DNA from: a virus
IMG/VR virus record: IMGVR_UViG_3300028228_000244
Location: 1-25,527 of that record
DNA length: 25,527 nt
Direction: 5' to 3' (one strand)
Positions 1 to 7,806 of the stretch are shown here, piece after piece (within the stretch, counting starts at the first letter, position 1; each line of letters starts with the position of its first letter). Under the pieces are notes generated by a model. It saw only the letters and a list, made by a program, of their open reading frames with translations. It was not told the DNA's origin and did no database searches. Both the position numbers and the translations under genes were made by a program.

Positions 1-1993
1 AAGAACCGGAGATTGACCAGTCTCCGCGTTTTCGATTGTAAAGTAGGTACTGCCGCCCTCCGGTATTTGGCCTCTGGTTTCATTGTTTTCAATTCTTCCT
101 ATAATTCTAAGGCGTGTACCAAAATGCCTAAACCTATTTTCAAGTGGCTTGTATATGTAAGAAATATAGTTTCTGGGGACATCTGTCGTGTTGATGATGT
201 TGCCCTTAAAAACCAATGCAGAAGACTGTACTGTAGCTGGGTAGCCAGAATCTTGAGAAGATTCTTCTACATAGCTATTTGCAAAAATGTTTTTTATTAC
301 ACCAGAAACAGAAGAGTTGTTGTATACCGAAACATCTAGCCCAGATTTGCCGTTAACAGTTTCTGGTCTTATTTCAGATAGAATAATTTTGTCTAGTAAT
401 ATTCTGCCTATTTCAATAGAGACTGTTGTTTCTAGATTGGGAAAAAGCAAAACGTTGCTAATTGTTACTCGATTATTTGCCTGATCTATAGAAACAACTT
501 TTGTGTTTGGCGGAATAATGTTTTCTGTTTCGTCATCATCTCTGTTTTTAATATAAAACCCTACCTCGAAATTCTCAATGTCTTCGGCATCGTCAAACTG
601 CAATACAGCATTTACCCTATTGCTAAAAATGTCTACACTAGAAATTCTGTCTACATCATCAAACTCTTGATCGGAAATATCTGTGATGGCTCTGTCTAAG
701 GTTATTGTTTGATTAACAGCATCGATGCTGGATATTCTTGTTTTTTCTGGTATTAGGTTTGTGGTTGGTGCCAGCTCCCCATCTTCCCCGTCAAACTCTC
801 TAAAAACATAGTCTCCTACTTTTGCTAGCGTAGCATCAGAAACGTTTAAAACAGCAACCCCGTCATTAGACTCTACGGTTACGTCTTCATAAATAATCCT
901 ATTAATTTGTTGGTTAAGAAGATACTTAAAGTCCATGTAAACTCCACGACGATTTGAACTATCGCTCCAGTATTCCGGAAGGGTGGCGTGGTGGCTTATG
1001 GTTTCAGTTCCAAACTGCCCCCTGCCATGTTTTGCCACGACGCCATTCTTTAAACGAGTTTGACCTTCAACAACTTCAAAGTGTGGTTCTGCATAAATTC
1101 TAACTAATCCGGTAGGAAATATTTTTCCATTAAAGGGAATTTTAGAAAAGTATGTTTGATATTCCGAAGCACTAGAAATCCAAACGTTATCACCATCTGC
1201 GTCTGGGCTGTTGGCTTCTATCTGGCTTAAACCAGGAATGCTAAACTGAATTGCGTCGTACCTTATGATTTCACCGTTAGCAAAAAAGTAACCATCATAT
1301 CGAGCTGTCCAATAAACCCCATCTCCAAAGTTGATAGTGTTATTTACAACTCTGTGATTTTCTACAACTGGCAAGTCTATGCTTAGGTCTGAGTTTAGGG
1401 GAATTGCGGTAAGGGCGTATGCCGATTGAGTCGATACCTCGTCTTGCTGGGGCCTCACGTTTTCGTCACCGGTGACCTCCCACAAAAGAACTGGCTTGTA
1501 TATCCAAGTCTTTTGGCTATCCACAAGGCTGGCTTGTCTAATTGTTCCGTAAGATCTTTGAATAGACCTGGTAGTATAGTTGACACTTCCACCGTTAAAT
1601 ATTTGATTGTTAACAAAAGAGATGTCTAAAATGTTAGCTAGCTCATTTTTGTTTTTATTTCTTAATGCTCCATCTATCTCAAAGTCTTTAGATCCACGGA
1701 GAGTTATATTGGTAGGCCTTTCTTCCTCTGTTGGAAGAATGTATCCTTTACTCATTAGAACAAAGTTGTTAAACTCATCAAAGAACATGGCGGTTTGTGT
1801 CGATACCGCTAGTTCATTCAAAACTGAGGCTATTGTTTGATCCGGTGCAATAAAGAAAAACGGTATAACTTCTTCGTCTTCTCCTAGGTTTCTTAAAAAG
1901 GTGTAATTGGAAAATCCAACGAAGTCTAAAAGAAGGGAAACTGCATAGCTTAGAGATGCACTAGTTGCAAGTATTTGTGGTGCAGTTATAGAC
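1..1993 (-). CDS. Minor tail protein, C-terminal open segment (partial)
   Basis: A reading frame of about 663 codons stays open on the minus strand from near 1990 to base 1. It begins ITAPQILATSASLSYAV and runs off the edge at ...ENAETGQSPVL. It has no stop in the window, so a search for complete ORFs misses it, and only out-of-frame shadows appear on the plus strand. The composition is that of a beta-rich structural protein, with many Asn, Thr, Ser and Ile residues. The part around bases 880-480 contains Asp-rich turns of the type VGDYVFREFDGEDGE, then RISSIDAVNQTITLDRAI, and later KVVSIDQANNRVTISNV. These two look like repeated beta-strand modules. It continues the frame of the segment ending at 1994 after removal of one T. 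Confidence 0.8.
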
Positions 1994-2380
1994 TCAAAAT
2001 AAAAACAAATCCCTTAAAGTCATTGTAACAGTTCTATCTTTGTTTGATATTTCAGGAAAGCCTTCAGAGTACATAGTTTTTATTGGTATAAAGAATGTTT
2101 TATTCTGTACTTCTTTTACAACCTCATAAAACTTAAACTGAATATTTTGAGATGTATAGCTAGAAACAATGCTGTTTCTATTTTCTGGGAAAAAGGCTTG
2201 GTCAAAGTCGAAGATAGTCACAGATCCAACAGATGCGAGAAGCTGGCCCACTGGCAATCCTGTAATTCCAAGGTCTGATGCTGATCTTGTTACAGAGAAG
2301 GCAGAAACTTTGTCCGTGATGTCCACGGTTAATCTAGGAGACATCTCTATCAAGTCAAACGTTGAATCAAACACATTCAT
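1994..2380 (-). CDS. Minor tail protein, middle segment (frameshifted fragment)
   Basis: This 128-codon segment starts MNVFDSTFDLIEMSPRL and ends DRTVTMTLRDLFLF at a stop. The natural continuation is TLRDLF-YFES-ITAPQ, reached if the T5 run read from 2005 to 2001 is T4. Upstream, the frame is open back to about 2435 (REFREFQYIKGLRIVVDT), so the ATG at 2380 is probably an internal methionine and not a start. No ribosome-binding site precedes it. The sequence belongs to the minor tail protein that begins at 3563. Confidence 0.65.
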   Translation of the reverse strand: MNVFDSTFDLIEMSPRLTVDITDKVSAFSVTRSASDLGITGLPVGQLLASVGSVTIFDFDQAFFPENRNSIVSSYTSQNIQFKFYEVVKEVQNKTFFIPIKTMYSEGFPEISNKDRTVTMTLRDLFLF

Positions 2381-2472
2381 AGTATCTACAACGATCCGAA
2401 GACCTTTAATATATTGAAACTCCCTAAACTCTCTTTTTTGACTTGAAAAATTTATAAAAGAAGGTGGTGACG

Positions 2473-2967
2473 TTAAGTCTTTTTACAAATCCAGTAGCAG
2501 AAGAAACGTCTTCGTTTTTCAACACTCCATCCATATATTGCAGGGAATGTTTCATAAGTTCCTGCAATCATTAAGTCATTATTAACAACAACATGGATTG
2601 TTCCAGCATCATTCTCATTCTCTCTAATAAGGTATGCTGTTCCATTTGGCATGTTTAGTGGATCTGGAAGAATGCTTGCATTAGAAAATTCTTTTTCATA
2701 GTTAAAGTTTTCTCTAAATATTTCTGGAACAGAAAGTCCATAAAATAATTCCAGGTACCCATCAGAGCCTACTATTGGAGATCCATCATTACGAACAGAG
2801 TTTTCACTAAAGGAGGCAGCATCCACCCAGGTACTATCTGTTTCTAGATATTGAATCTTCCATCTTACCGGAACGGTCTTGTTGACTTCTCCAAAAAATG
2901 GATCTGCAACATTTGTATTATCTTGAACAAAAGGCCCTAGGTCAAGGTCTCCCACGTTTGTTTGCAT
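2473..2967 (-). CDS. Minor tail protein, N-terminal/middle segment (frameshifted fragment)
   Basis: This 164-codon segment begins MQTNVGDLDLGPFVQD. Its last 15 or so residues (EKRRRFFCYWICKKT) are out of frame. Removing one A from the A5 run at 2515-2519 restores WSVENEDVSSATGFVKRLNV, which carries on into the next segment. The frame is open upstream to about 3115 (YWTSYRTEGGIERGIANIPL), so the ATG at 2967 is likely internal. The text contains VRWKIQYLETDSTWVDA, a typical beta-sandwich phrase from phage tail proteins. No enzymatic motif is visible. Confidence 0.65.
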   Translation of the reverse strand: MQTNVGDLDLGPFVQDNTNVADPFFGEVNKTVPVRWKIQYLETDSTWVDAASFSENSVRNDGSPIVGSDGYLELFYGLSVPEIFRENFNYEKEFSNASILPDPLNMPNGTAYLIRENENDAGTIHVVVNNDLMIAGTYETFPAIYGWSVEKRRRFFCYWICKKT

Positions 2968-3245
2968 TTTTACGACAATCCTGTTTGCAGGAATTGCTTC
3001 TTTGTATGTTACGAATGGTGCTGTGTCTTGTATAAAGTTTTGATCATTAAGAGGAATGTTTGCAATGCCCCTTTCTATACCGCCTTCTGTTCTATAAGAA
3101 GTCCAATATTTAACAAGTCTAGTTTATCTGACATGTAGTATCTTGGCTTTTTGCCATCTCTATGTTAGAAAAATGAGAAAAGTTATTTTCAAAGTACCTT
3201 AGCTTATTGATTCCAGAACGGGGCGGAATCGTCCAAAGCAATCTT

Positions 3246-3563
3246 CTAATGAATACAGAAGTCTTTCTTTTCTTTCTTGGATATAAAAGCCAGGGGTATT
3301 CCTTGGTCGTCTACTCCTCCGTCAATAACAACATCTGCATCTGTTGCACCGGTATAAAAATTATTTACTTCATCATTAATACTAAATGATTGAGATATTA
3401 CGTTATACTGTGGGGTCTCTGTATCATTTAAACGATATCGATAATTGCCAGAAATCAAAATGTTTTCTGCTATGTTCATGTTCCACTCAGCAATTACTGC
3501 TGAATTTAACTTAATAACAGGGGAGGTTTCTAAGTGTTCTTTCAGTTCTTCATTGACAAACAT
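3246..3563 (-). CDS. Minor tail protein, N-terminus (frameshifted fragment)
   Basis: The ATG at 3563 follows the stop codon of the distal-tail gene with no gap, so translation is probably coupled. The first 100 or so residues (MFVNEELKEHLETSPVIKL ... GIPLAFISKKE) are in frame. After an A-rich stretch at about 3262-3279 the frame is lost. Deleting one A continues the protein as TSVFIRRLLWTIPPRSG, and two further indels near 3150 and 3123 lead into the segment at 2967. This is the only credible start for the large minor tail protein. Confidence 0.7.
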   Translation of the reverse strand: MFVNEELKEHLETSPVIKLNSAVIAEWNMNIAENILISGNYRYRLNDTETPQYNVISQSFSINDEVNNFYTGATDADVVIDGGVDDQGIPLAFISKKEKKDFCIH

Positions 3564-4223
3564 CTAAACCTCTTCCAGGGAAAGAGATACGTTCCAAAGA
3601 TCGTGATTTTCACCACCGCGTTTTTCTACACTGTGATCGAACGATCCAAAGAAAACCTCTAGGATGTCCGAATATTCTGCTAGTCTGTCTCTTTCGTTAT
3701 TTAAATTAGTGTAGTTGTCATATGATAGGTACACCCAAAAAGATCCTTGGTTGTTTTTGTACCACTGTAGAATGTCTGCGCCTCCAGCCCCTCCATCGGT
3801 GGTGTATTGCTGATCTTTAAAGAATGGCGAACCAGAAGATCTTACCGGTCTGTCGGTTCCTTCTATATCAATAGAGGGAACTAAGTTTACTACATCTCCA
3901 AAATTTGTGTCAGTATCTTGAAATTCGGGAACATCTATAAAAGCTCTTGATGGCAACAAAGACCAATCAACAGTGATAGTAGATTTATCAGCTATGTGAT
4001 AAGACCTCATACGGCCATTGATCATTCTCTCTCTTTTTTCTATTCTTTGATTACTAATAGAGATAGGGTTTCTATTGTTGTCTGAAAGAATAATAAAGTC
4101 TTCTAGCTCGTTTCCTTCTGGGATTCTTTTGCCATTAGAGATATACCCTGGGTTATTTGCCAACAATAAACCCTGTGGTCTTTTATATTGCTTACGACCT
4201 GCCATATATTCTTCAGTAGCCAT
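3564..4223 (-). CDS. Distal tail / tail-tip protein (Dit-type by position)
   Basis: An intact 219-residue protein, MATEEYMAGRKQYKRPQG ... LWNVSLSLEEV. Its ATG overlaps the tape measure stop (TAATG), and its own stop abuts the ATG of the next tail gene, so the three genes form one coupled tail-tip operon. Length and position, first gene after the tape measure, fit a distal tail protein, the hub ring that joins the tail tube to the tip. The sequence contains DKSTITVDWSLLPSRAF and ends EVFFGSFDHSVEKRG-(x)-HDLWNVSLSLEEV; this ending resembles the C-terminal strand of tube-like folds, in which polymerising tail proteins describe their own deviation from the axis. I do not recognise the exact family. 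A generic minor tail protein is the alternative. Confidence 0.6.
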   Translation of the reverse strand: MATEEYMAGRKQYKRPQGLLLANNPGYISNGKRIPEGNELEDFIILSDNNRNPISISNQRIEKRERMINGRMRSYHIADKSTITVDWSLLPSRAFIDVPEFQDTDTNFGDVVNLVPSIDIEGTDRPVRSSGSPFFKDQQYTTDGGAGGADILQWYKNNQGSFWVYLSYDNYTNLNNERDRLAEYSDILEVFFGSFDHSVEKRGGENHDLWNVSLSLEEV

Positions 4224-6586
4224 TAAAACCTATTTCCTCTAATTCTTTGAGAGTCTACCCTCTTGATTTGATCAATTACTGTCTTTGCAATTTGATCTGG
4301 GTTTGACTCAGACTTGACATTAATACTTACGCTATAATTATTATACATTACGGAATTGTTCTTTGAGTCTGAAATTTTTGGAGAAGATGATCCTGAAATG
4401 GATGCCTCATACCTAGGAGCTGAAAATTCTGTTGGAGAAAGTTTAGCACTATTGATCATTTGCATAAACCCTTCTCCGTATTTTTTCACAGCGTCTTGGC
4501 GCATGACAAATTCTCCGGGAGTAAGTAGTGTCCTAACCTTGTCATAGTTTGCTGTTCCAGGAACTTTTCTGTTCATTGTCAGCCTTCCGCCATTTGCAAA
4601 TTTTGGAATAGCTCCACCAGAATTAAAGGGGGTGCCTATGCTTTGCCCATAAAGAACAGGGCCACCAGAATTACTAGCCACTTCTACGGAAACAGTTATC
4701 TTTGGCTTAAAGTCACGAATTTTTGCGTTAATTTTGTTAATTAAACTGTTTCCAAATCGTGTGCCAGAAGTTTCTCCACTCGTTGCAAAGTCCTCGGGAA
4801 GATCTTTCAATACGGCATCTCTAACTCTTTGATCCTCTGGAATTTCTCCAATAGTTTCAGCAAGAATATCCATAGACTCGGCGCCGGCTTCAGCACCGGC
4901 ATTTACGGTCTCGGTAAACTTTCCGCCTTCGCCGTAAGCCTCTTCAATATCTCCATCGCCCATAGCAGCAATAGTAGCCAACATTGTGTTATAGCTTTCT
5001 TCTCCTTCGAGGAAGGCCCCTCTAAGAGCATTACCTATCATTGTTCTAATTTTTTCATTTTCAATATTGTCGTCAAGATTAGCCAGGAAGGTGGAAACGC
5101 CAGCCATTCCTTGAACAGCACCTACAGCCATGTCATTCCAAACTTTAGCAAACCCTGTATCCCACTCTGCGGCAGTTTCGCTTGGAATCGCCCTAAATCT
5201 TTCTAGTAGAAACTCGTCTACGCCCATTCCCTGAATTTCTGCCTGCTCCCGAATAAATGGAGTTATTTCACCTTCAAAAATTTCTTTAATACTTGATGGC
5301 ATAATCTCCCAGAACTGACCCATTGTGCCCTCAAAATCTGTTACAGCATTCTCTCCAAAGCCCAGGAGAACATCCTGTATGGGACCTTCGACCTGCCCCT
5401 TAACAGTATCTGAAAGGCCAGCCCACCATTCTGGAATATCTGCCATGTCTTCTGGGAACTGTTCTGCTCCATAACTTTTAAGAATTGGGCTTATTTGCGT
5501 TTCAAGGGCTGTCACGGCGGCGGGAGCCATTTTTGAAAACACTTGTCCGATTGTTCCGATATTAACATTAACATTCGCCGCCAAAGTGTTAAAGAATCCA
5601 CTAGCCGTGCTTGTCATTTGCTCAAACAGTCCTGGAAGATTTGTTTGAAGATGTTCGAAGAATCCTGGGATTGTCTTTAAGAATGTCGGTACATTTACTC
5701 CAAGGTCAGAAAACAGTCCTGCAATATTTCCACTAATGACGCCTTCAGAATTTCTTTCTATATTTTCCATTGCAAATGCATAAGCATCCATCATGTTCAT
5801 GGCCCCAGTATTGTAGGCGGCCATCGGGTCTCCCTCAGTCCTGATTCTAAGCATATCGTTGTATCTTGCTTCAGCGGCTTCAGAATTAATTCTTGTTTGT
5901 TCTATCAGACTTTTTGCGGCGGCTATCTCTCCCTCGAAAACTGTGGTCTCACCCCACATCTCAATCCACGACTCAGGACGATCGCCTTCTTTGACGGTTG
6001 CCCCATCTGCAACCTTTTTTTCCAATTCGGTAAGCGCTGCTTGTGCATTTTGTTCTCTACGCTGTGCGGCCACCATGTCGTCTTCCACCTGCATAGTCCC
6101 AATATTGGGACTTAGTACTGCCCCTTCCTGAATGGCCGCCAATTCTCCAGACGGAGTATCTCCAATTGCAGAGCCTATAGTTTTTCCCTTATAGGCATCT
6201 AGGATTGCCTGTCTGTCAGCATCAGACGAGCCTCCGCCAGATGGGTCTGGAGTTGGTTGTGGTCCCTGAATTGCATCTTCAATATCTTCTACAGAGCCCT
6301 GCTGCTTTACATTGACAAATAGGTCTACTTCTTTATCTTCAAAATTATTCCAGTAAGTAGTTATGTTTTCAACAACGTCCAAAGCATCTTGCATAGCTTG
6401 CTGGAATCTGTCAGAATTTACATTGGCAAGATCAATTTCATTTTTAATAGTTTCCCATTCGGTTCTTGTTCTTCCAAGCACCGTCAAGTTTTCAATTAAA
6501 ACAGCCTGCTCTCTGTCCAAAAGCTCTATCTGCCTTTGAGCTGGCTCTAGCCTTTGCTCTTCAATATTAAAGACTTCAATTTGCAA
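4223..6586 (-). CDS. Tape measure protein, C-terminal segment
   Basis: A 787-codon intact segment. The apparent TTG start at 6586 is internal, because the frame is open upstream as KIKDLQIEVFNIEEQRLEP once one A of 6595-6599 is removed. The first 100 residues look coiled-coil (EEQRLEPAQRQIELLDREQ). The middle holds long amphipathic helical stretches with repeated phrases such as VNVPTFLKTIPGFFEHLQ and NLPGLFEQM. Near the C-terminus there is a Gly-rich linker (FNSGGAIPKFANGGRL) and a VPGTANYDKVRTLLTPGEFV module at about 4567-4490, which is common near the end of tape measure proteins. Its stop overlaps the next ATG (TAATG). Confidence 0.8.
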   Translation of the reverse strand: MQIEVFNIEEQRLEPAQRQIELLDREQAVLIENLTVLGRTRTEWETIKNEIDLANVNSDRFQQAMQDALDVVENITTYWNNFEDKEVDLFVNVKQQGSVEDIEDAIQGPQPTPDPSGGGSSDADRQAILDAYKGKTIGSAIGDTPSGELAAIQEGAVLSPNIGTMQVEDDMVAAQRREQNAQAALTELEKKVADGATVKEGDRPESWIEMWGETTVFEGEIAAAKSLIEQTRINSEAAEARYNDMLRIRTEGDPMAAYNTGAMNMMDAYAFAMENIERNSEGVISGNIAGLFSDLGVNVPTFLKTIPGFFEHLQTNLPGLFEQMTSTASGFFNTLAANVNVNIGTIGQVFSKMAPAAVTALETQISPILKSYGAEQFPEDMADIPEWWAGLSDTVKGQVEGPIQDVLLGFGENAVTDFEGTMGQFWEIMPSSIKEIFEGEITPFIREQAEIQGMGVDEFLLERFRAIPSETAAEWDTGFAKVWNDMAVGAVQGMAGVSTFLANLDDNIENEKIRTMIGNALRGAFLEGEESYNTMLATIAAMGDGDIEEAYGEGGKFTETVNAGAEAGAESMDILAETIGEIPEDQRVRDAVLKDLPEDFATSGETSGTRFGNSLINKINAKIRDFKPKITVSVEVASNSGGPVLYGQSIGTPFNSGGAIPKFANGGRLTMNRKVPGTANYDKVRTLLTPGEFVMRQDAVKKYGEGFMQMINSAKLSPTEFSAPRYEASISGSSSPKISDSKNNSVMYNNYSVSINVKSESNPDQIAKTVIDQIKRVDSQRIRGNRF

Positions 6587-6590
6587 ATCT

Positions 6591-7184
6591 TTAATTTTTG
6601 TCTAGCTGCTCCCTAGTTAGCCCCATGTTTCCAACTAGATTAGAAATTCCCTGCTCTCTAGCTAAGTCTAAGTTGTCTCTACGCTCTTTCATGCTGGCCT
6701 CTGCCGCTGCCTGAGAGGCTTCTCTTACCGCCCTTGCGGCTGCTGCTATGTCACCCTGAGACAGCGCGTCGGCTACATCCAACTGTGCTTTTTTATTTTT
6801 ATTTATTTTTTCATTAGCTTTTTCTACTTCGTCAAGTGCTTCAATTCTCTTGTCGTAAGTTTTATTGATCTCATCTTCTTGTCGAGAAATTCTTTCTAGG
6901 TCTGCTTCCAGGTCGTCAACTCCACCAACCCTATTACGAATATCAGAAATTAACTCCTCACCTTCCTGTATTGCATCTAAGAATGGTTGCTTGTCTAAAT
7001 CAAAACCTAGTGTTATTTCTTGTTCTTGAGCAGAAAAAGCTTCCATGGCTTTTGAAAAACCGTCTTGGAAAATTTCGACTAGCCCGTCAAAAGTTAGTCT
7101 TTTAATTCTAAGCTCTAGGTTTTGCTCATTGGATGCATTTTTTAATGTTTCTCGAAGCGTTTTGGAATCTACGCTGGGATTCAT
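6591..7184 (-). CDS. Tape measure protein, coiled-coil segment (frameshifted fragment)
   Basis: A 197-codon segment, MNPSVDSKTLRETLKNASN ... GLTREQLDKN. It is highly charged and helical; EADLERISRQEDEINKTYDKR and EKANEKINKNKKAQLDVAD, when read as heptads, suggest coiled coil. The frame is open upstream to near 7250 (SDKDLQTLI before the ATG), so 7184 is probably internal. Downstream, deleting one A at 6595-6599 joins it to the C-terminal segment as REQLDKIKDLQIEVF. The short stretch between this segment and the previous one needs several repairs and its residues are uncertain. Confidence 0.65.
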   Translation of the reverse strand: MNPSVDSKTLRETLKNASNEQNLELRIKRLTFDGLVEIFQDGFSKAMEAFSAQEQEITLGFDLDKQPFLDAIQEGEELISDIRNRVGGVDDLEADLERISRQEDEINKTYDKRIEALDEVEKANEKINKNKKAQLDVADALSQGDIAAAARAVREASQAAAEASMKERRDNLDLAREQGISNLVGNMGLTREQLDKN

Positions 7185-7290
7185 TATTAGTGTTTGTAAA
7201 TCTTTGTCGCTTAAAATTGCTGACTTTGAGCTTCGCTTAGTGATTGAGCATTTGTTCTATAAATTTTACGACCCCCGCAGATCGCCACCC

Positions 7291-7806
7291 TCAGCATTTT
7301 TTTGCGAGAGATTGTGCCGAAGCGAATGCCCGGCTTAGCTCAGTCGCCTGCTTTGTCAGCTTAATGGTTTGTCTAATTACGTTATTATCTTGTTCTCTTG
7401 CCACTGCCGCTGCAAAGGCTGCATCCTTAACTGCCTCATACGCCATAGCTGAAGACAGCCCAGCAGCAGTAAGCTTTCTGAAGGCAACAAGCTGTTCGTT
7501 AATTCCACCAAGAACTCTTTGCTGCTCGCTTTGGAAGTCTCCAAGGGCAACAGATCTAAGTGCCTTGCCCATGTTTTGCAAAGCTGTTGTGGCCCCTATG
7601 ATATTTCCGGTACCGTCAAACTGGAATAGCTCGTTTTTTCTTCTTTCATAGTCTTCTGGATTCATACCAATAATCCTTGATATAAGATCTTCTCCAGCAC
7701 CAAGTCTTCTCATTTGTTGCTCAATACCCTCAAAAATCTTAATCTCTCCGCCATCATTGAAAAGCCTGTCTAAAGCATTCCTAGACTCTACCCAGCCCTG
7801 AGTCAT
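7291..7806 (-). CDS. Tape measure protein, segment after the 974-codon block
   Basis: A 171-codon segment, MTQGWVESRNALDRLFNDGG ... RAFASAQSLAKKC, ending out of frame after the A7 run at 7297-7303. Its ATG overlaps the stop of the preceding segment as ATGA, a classic coupled start, so a true gene boundary is possible here. I favour one continuous tape measure, because no ribosome-binding site is seen and the helical, Ala/Gln-rich character is the same on both sides (GRLKELDKALLR then MTQGWVESRNALDRL). The phrase GNIIGATTALQNMGKALRS and the following SEQQRVLGGINEQLVAF are typical tape measure text. Confidence 0.6.
   Translation of the reverse strand: MTQGWVESRNALDRLFNDGGEIKIFEGIEQQMRRLGAGEDLISRIIGMNPEDYERRKNELFQFDGTGNIIGATTALQNMGKALRSVALGDFQSEQQRVLGGINEQLVAFRKLTAAGLSSAMAYEAVKDAAFAAAVAREQDNNVIRQTIKLTKQATELSRAFASAQSLAKKC

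Larger units (their letters stand above)
1..3563 (-). other. Reconstructed locus: large minor tail protein, 3' end beyond window
   Basis: Four open segments on the minus strand read as one protein when six single-base indels are repaired: about 3262-3279 (A-rich run, one base too many), 3148-3152 (one A short), about 3120-3127 (one A short), 2515-2519 (one A too many), 2434-2439 (one A too many) and 2001-2005 (one T too many). The net change of -2 gives exactly 1,187 codons from the ATG at 3563 to base 1 with no stop, so the gene leaves the window open. Its position directly after the tape measure and distal-tail genes, its size, and the block around 2340-1700 (SVTRSASDLG, TMTLRDLF, IAPDQT, STQTAMFFDEFNNFVLMSKG) match large tail-tip or minor tail proteins of actinobacterial phages as I remember them. 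Such proteins form the tail tip or carry receptor-binding parts. Which of these roles applies is not decidable here. Confidence 0.75.
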
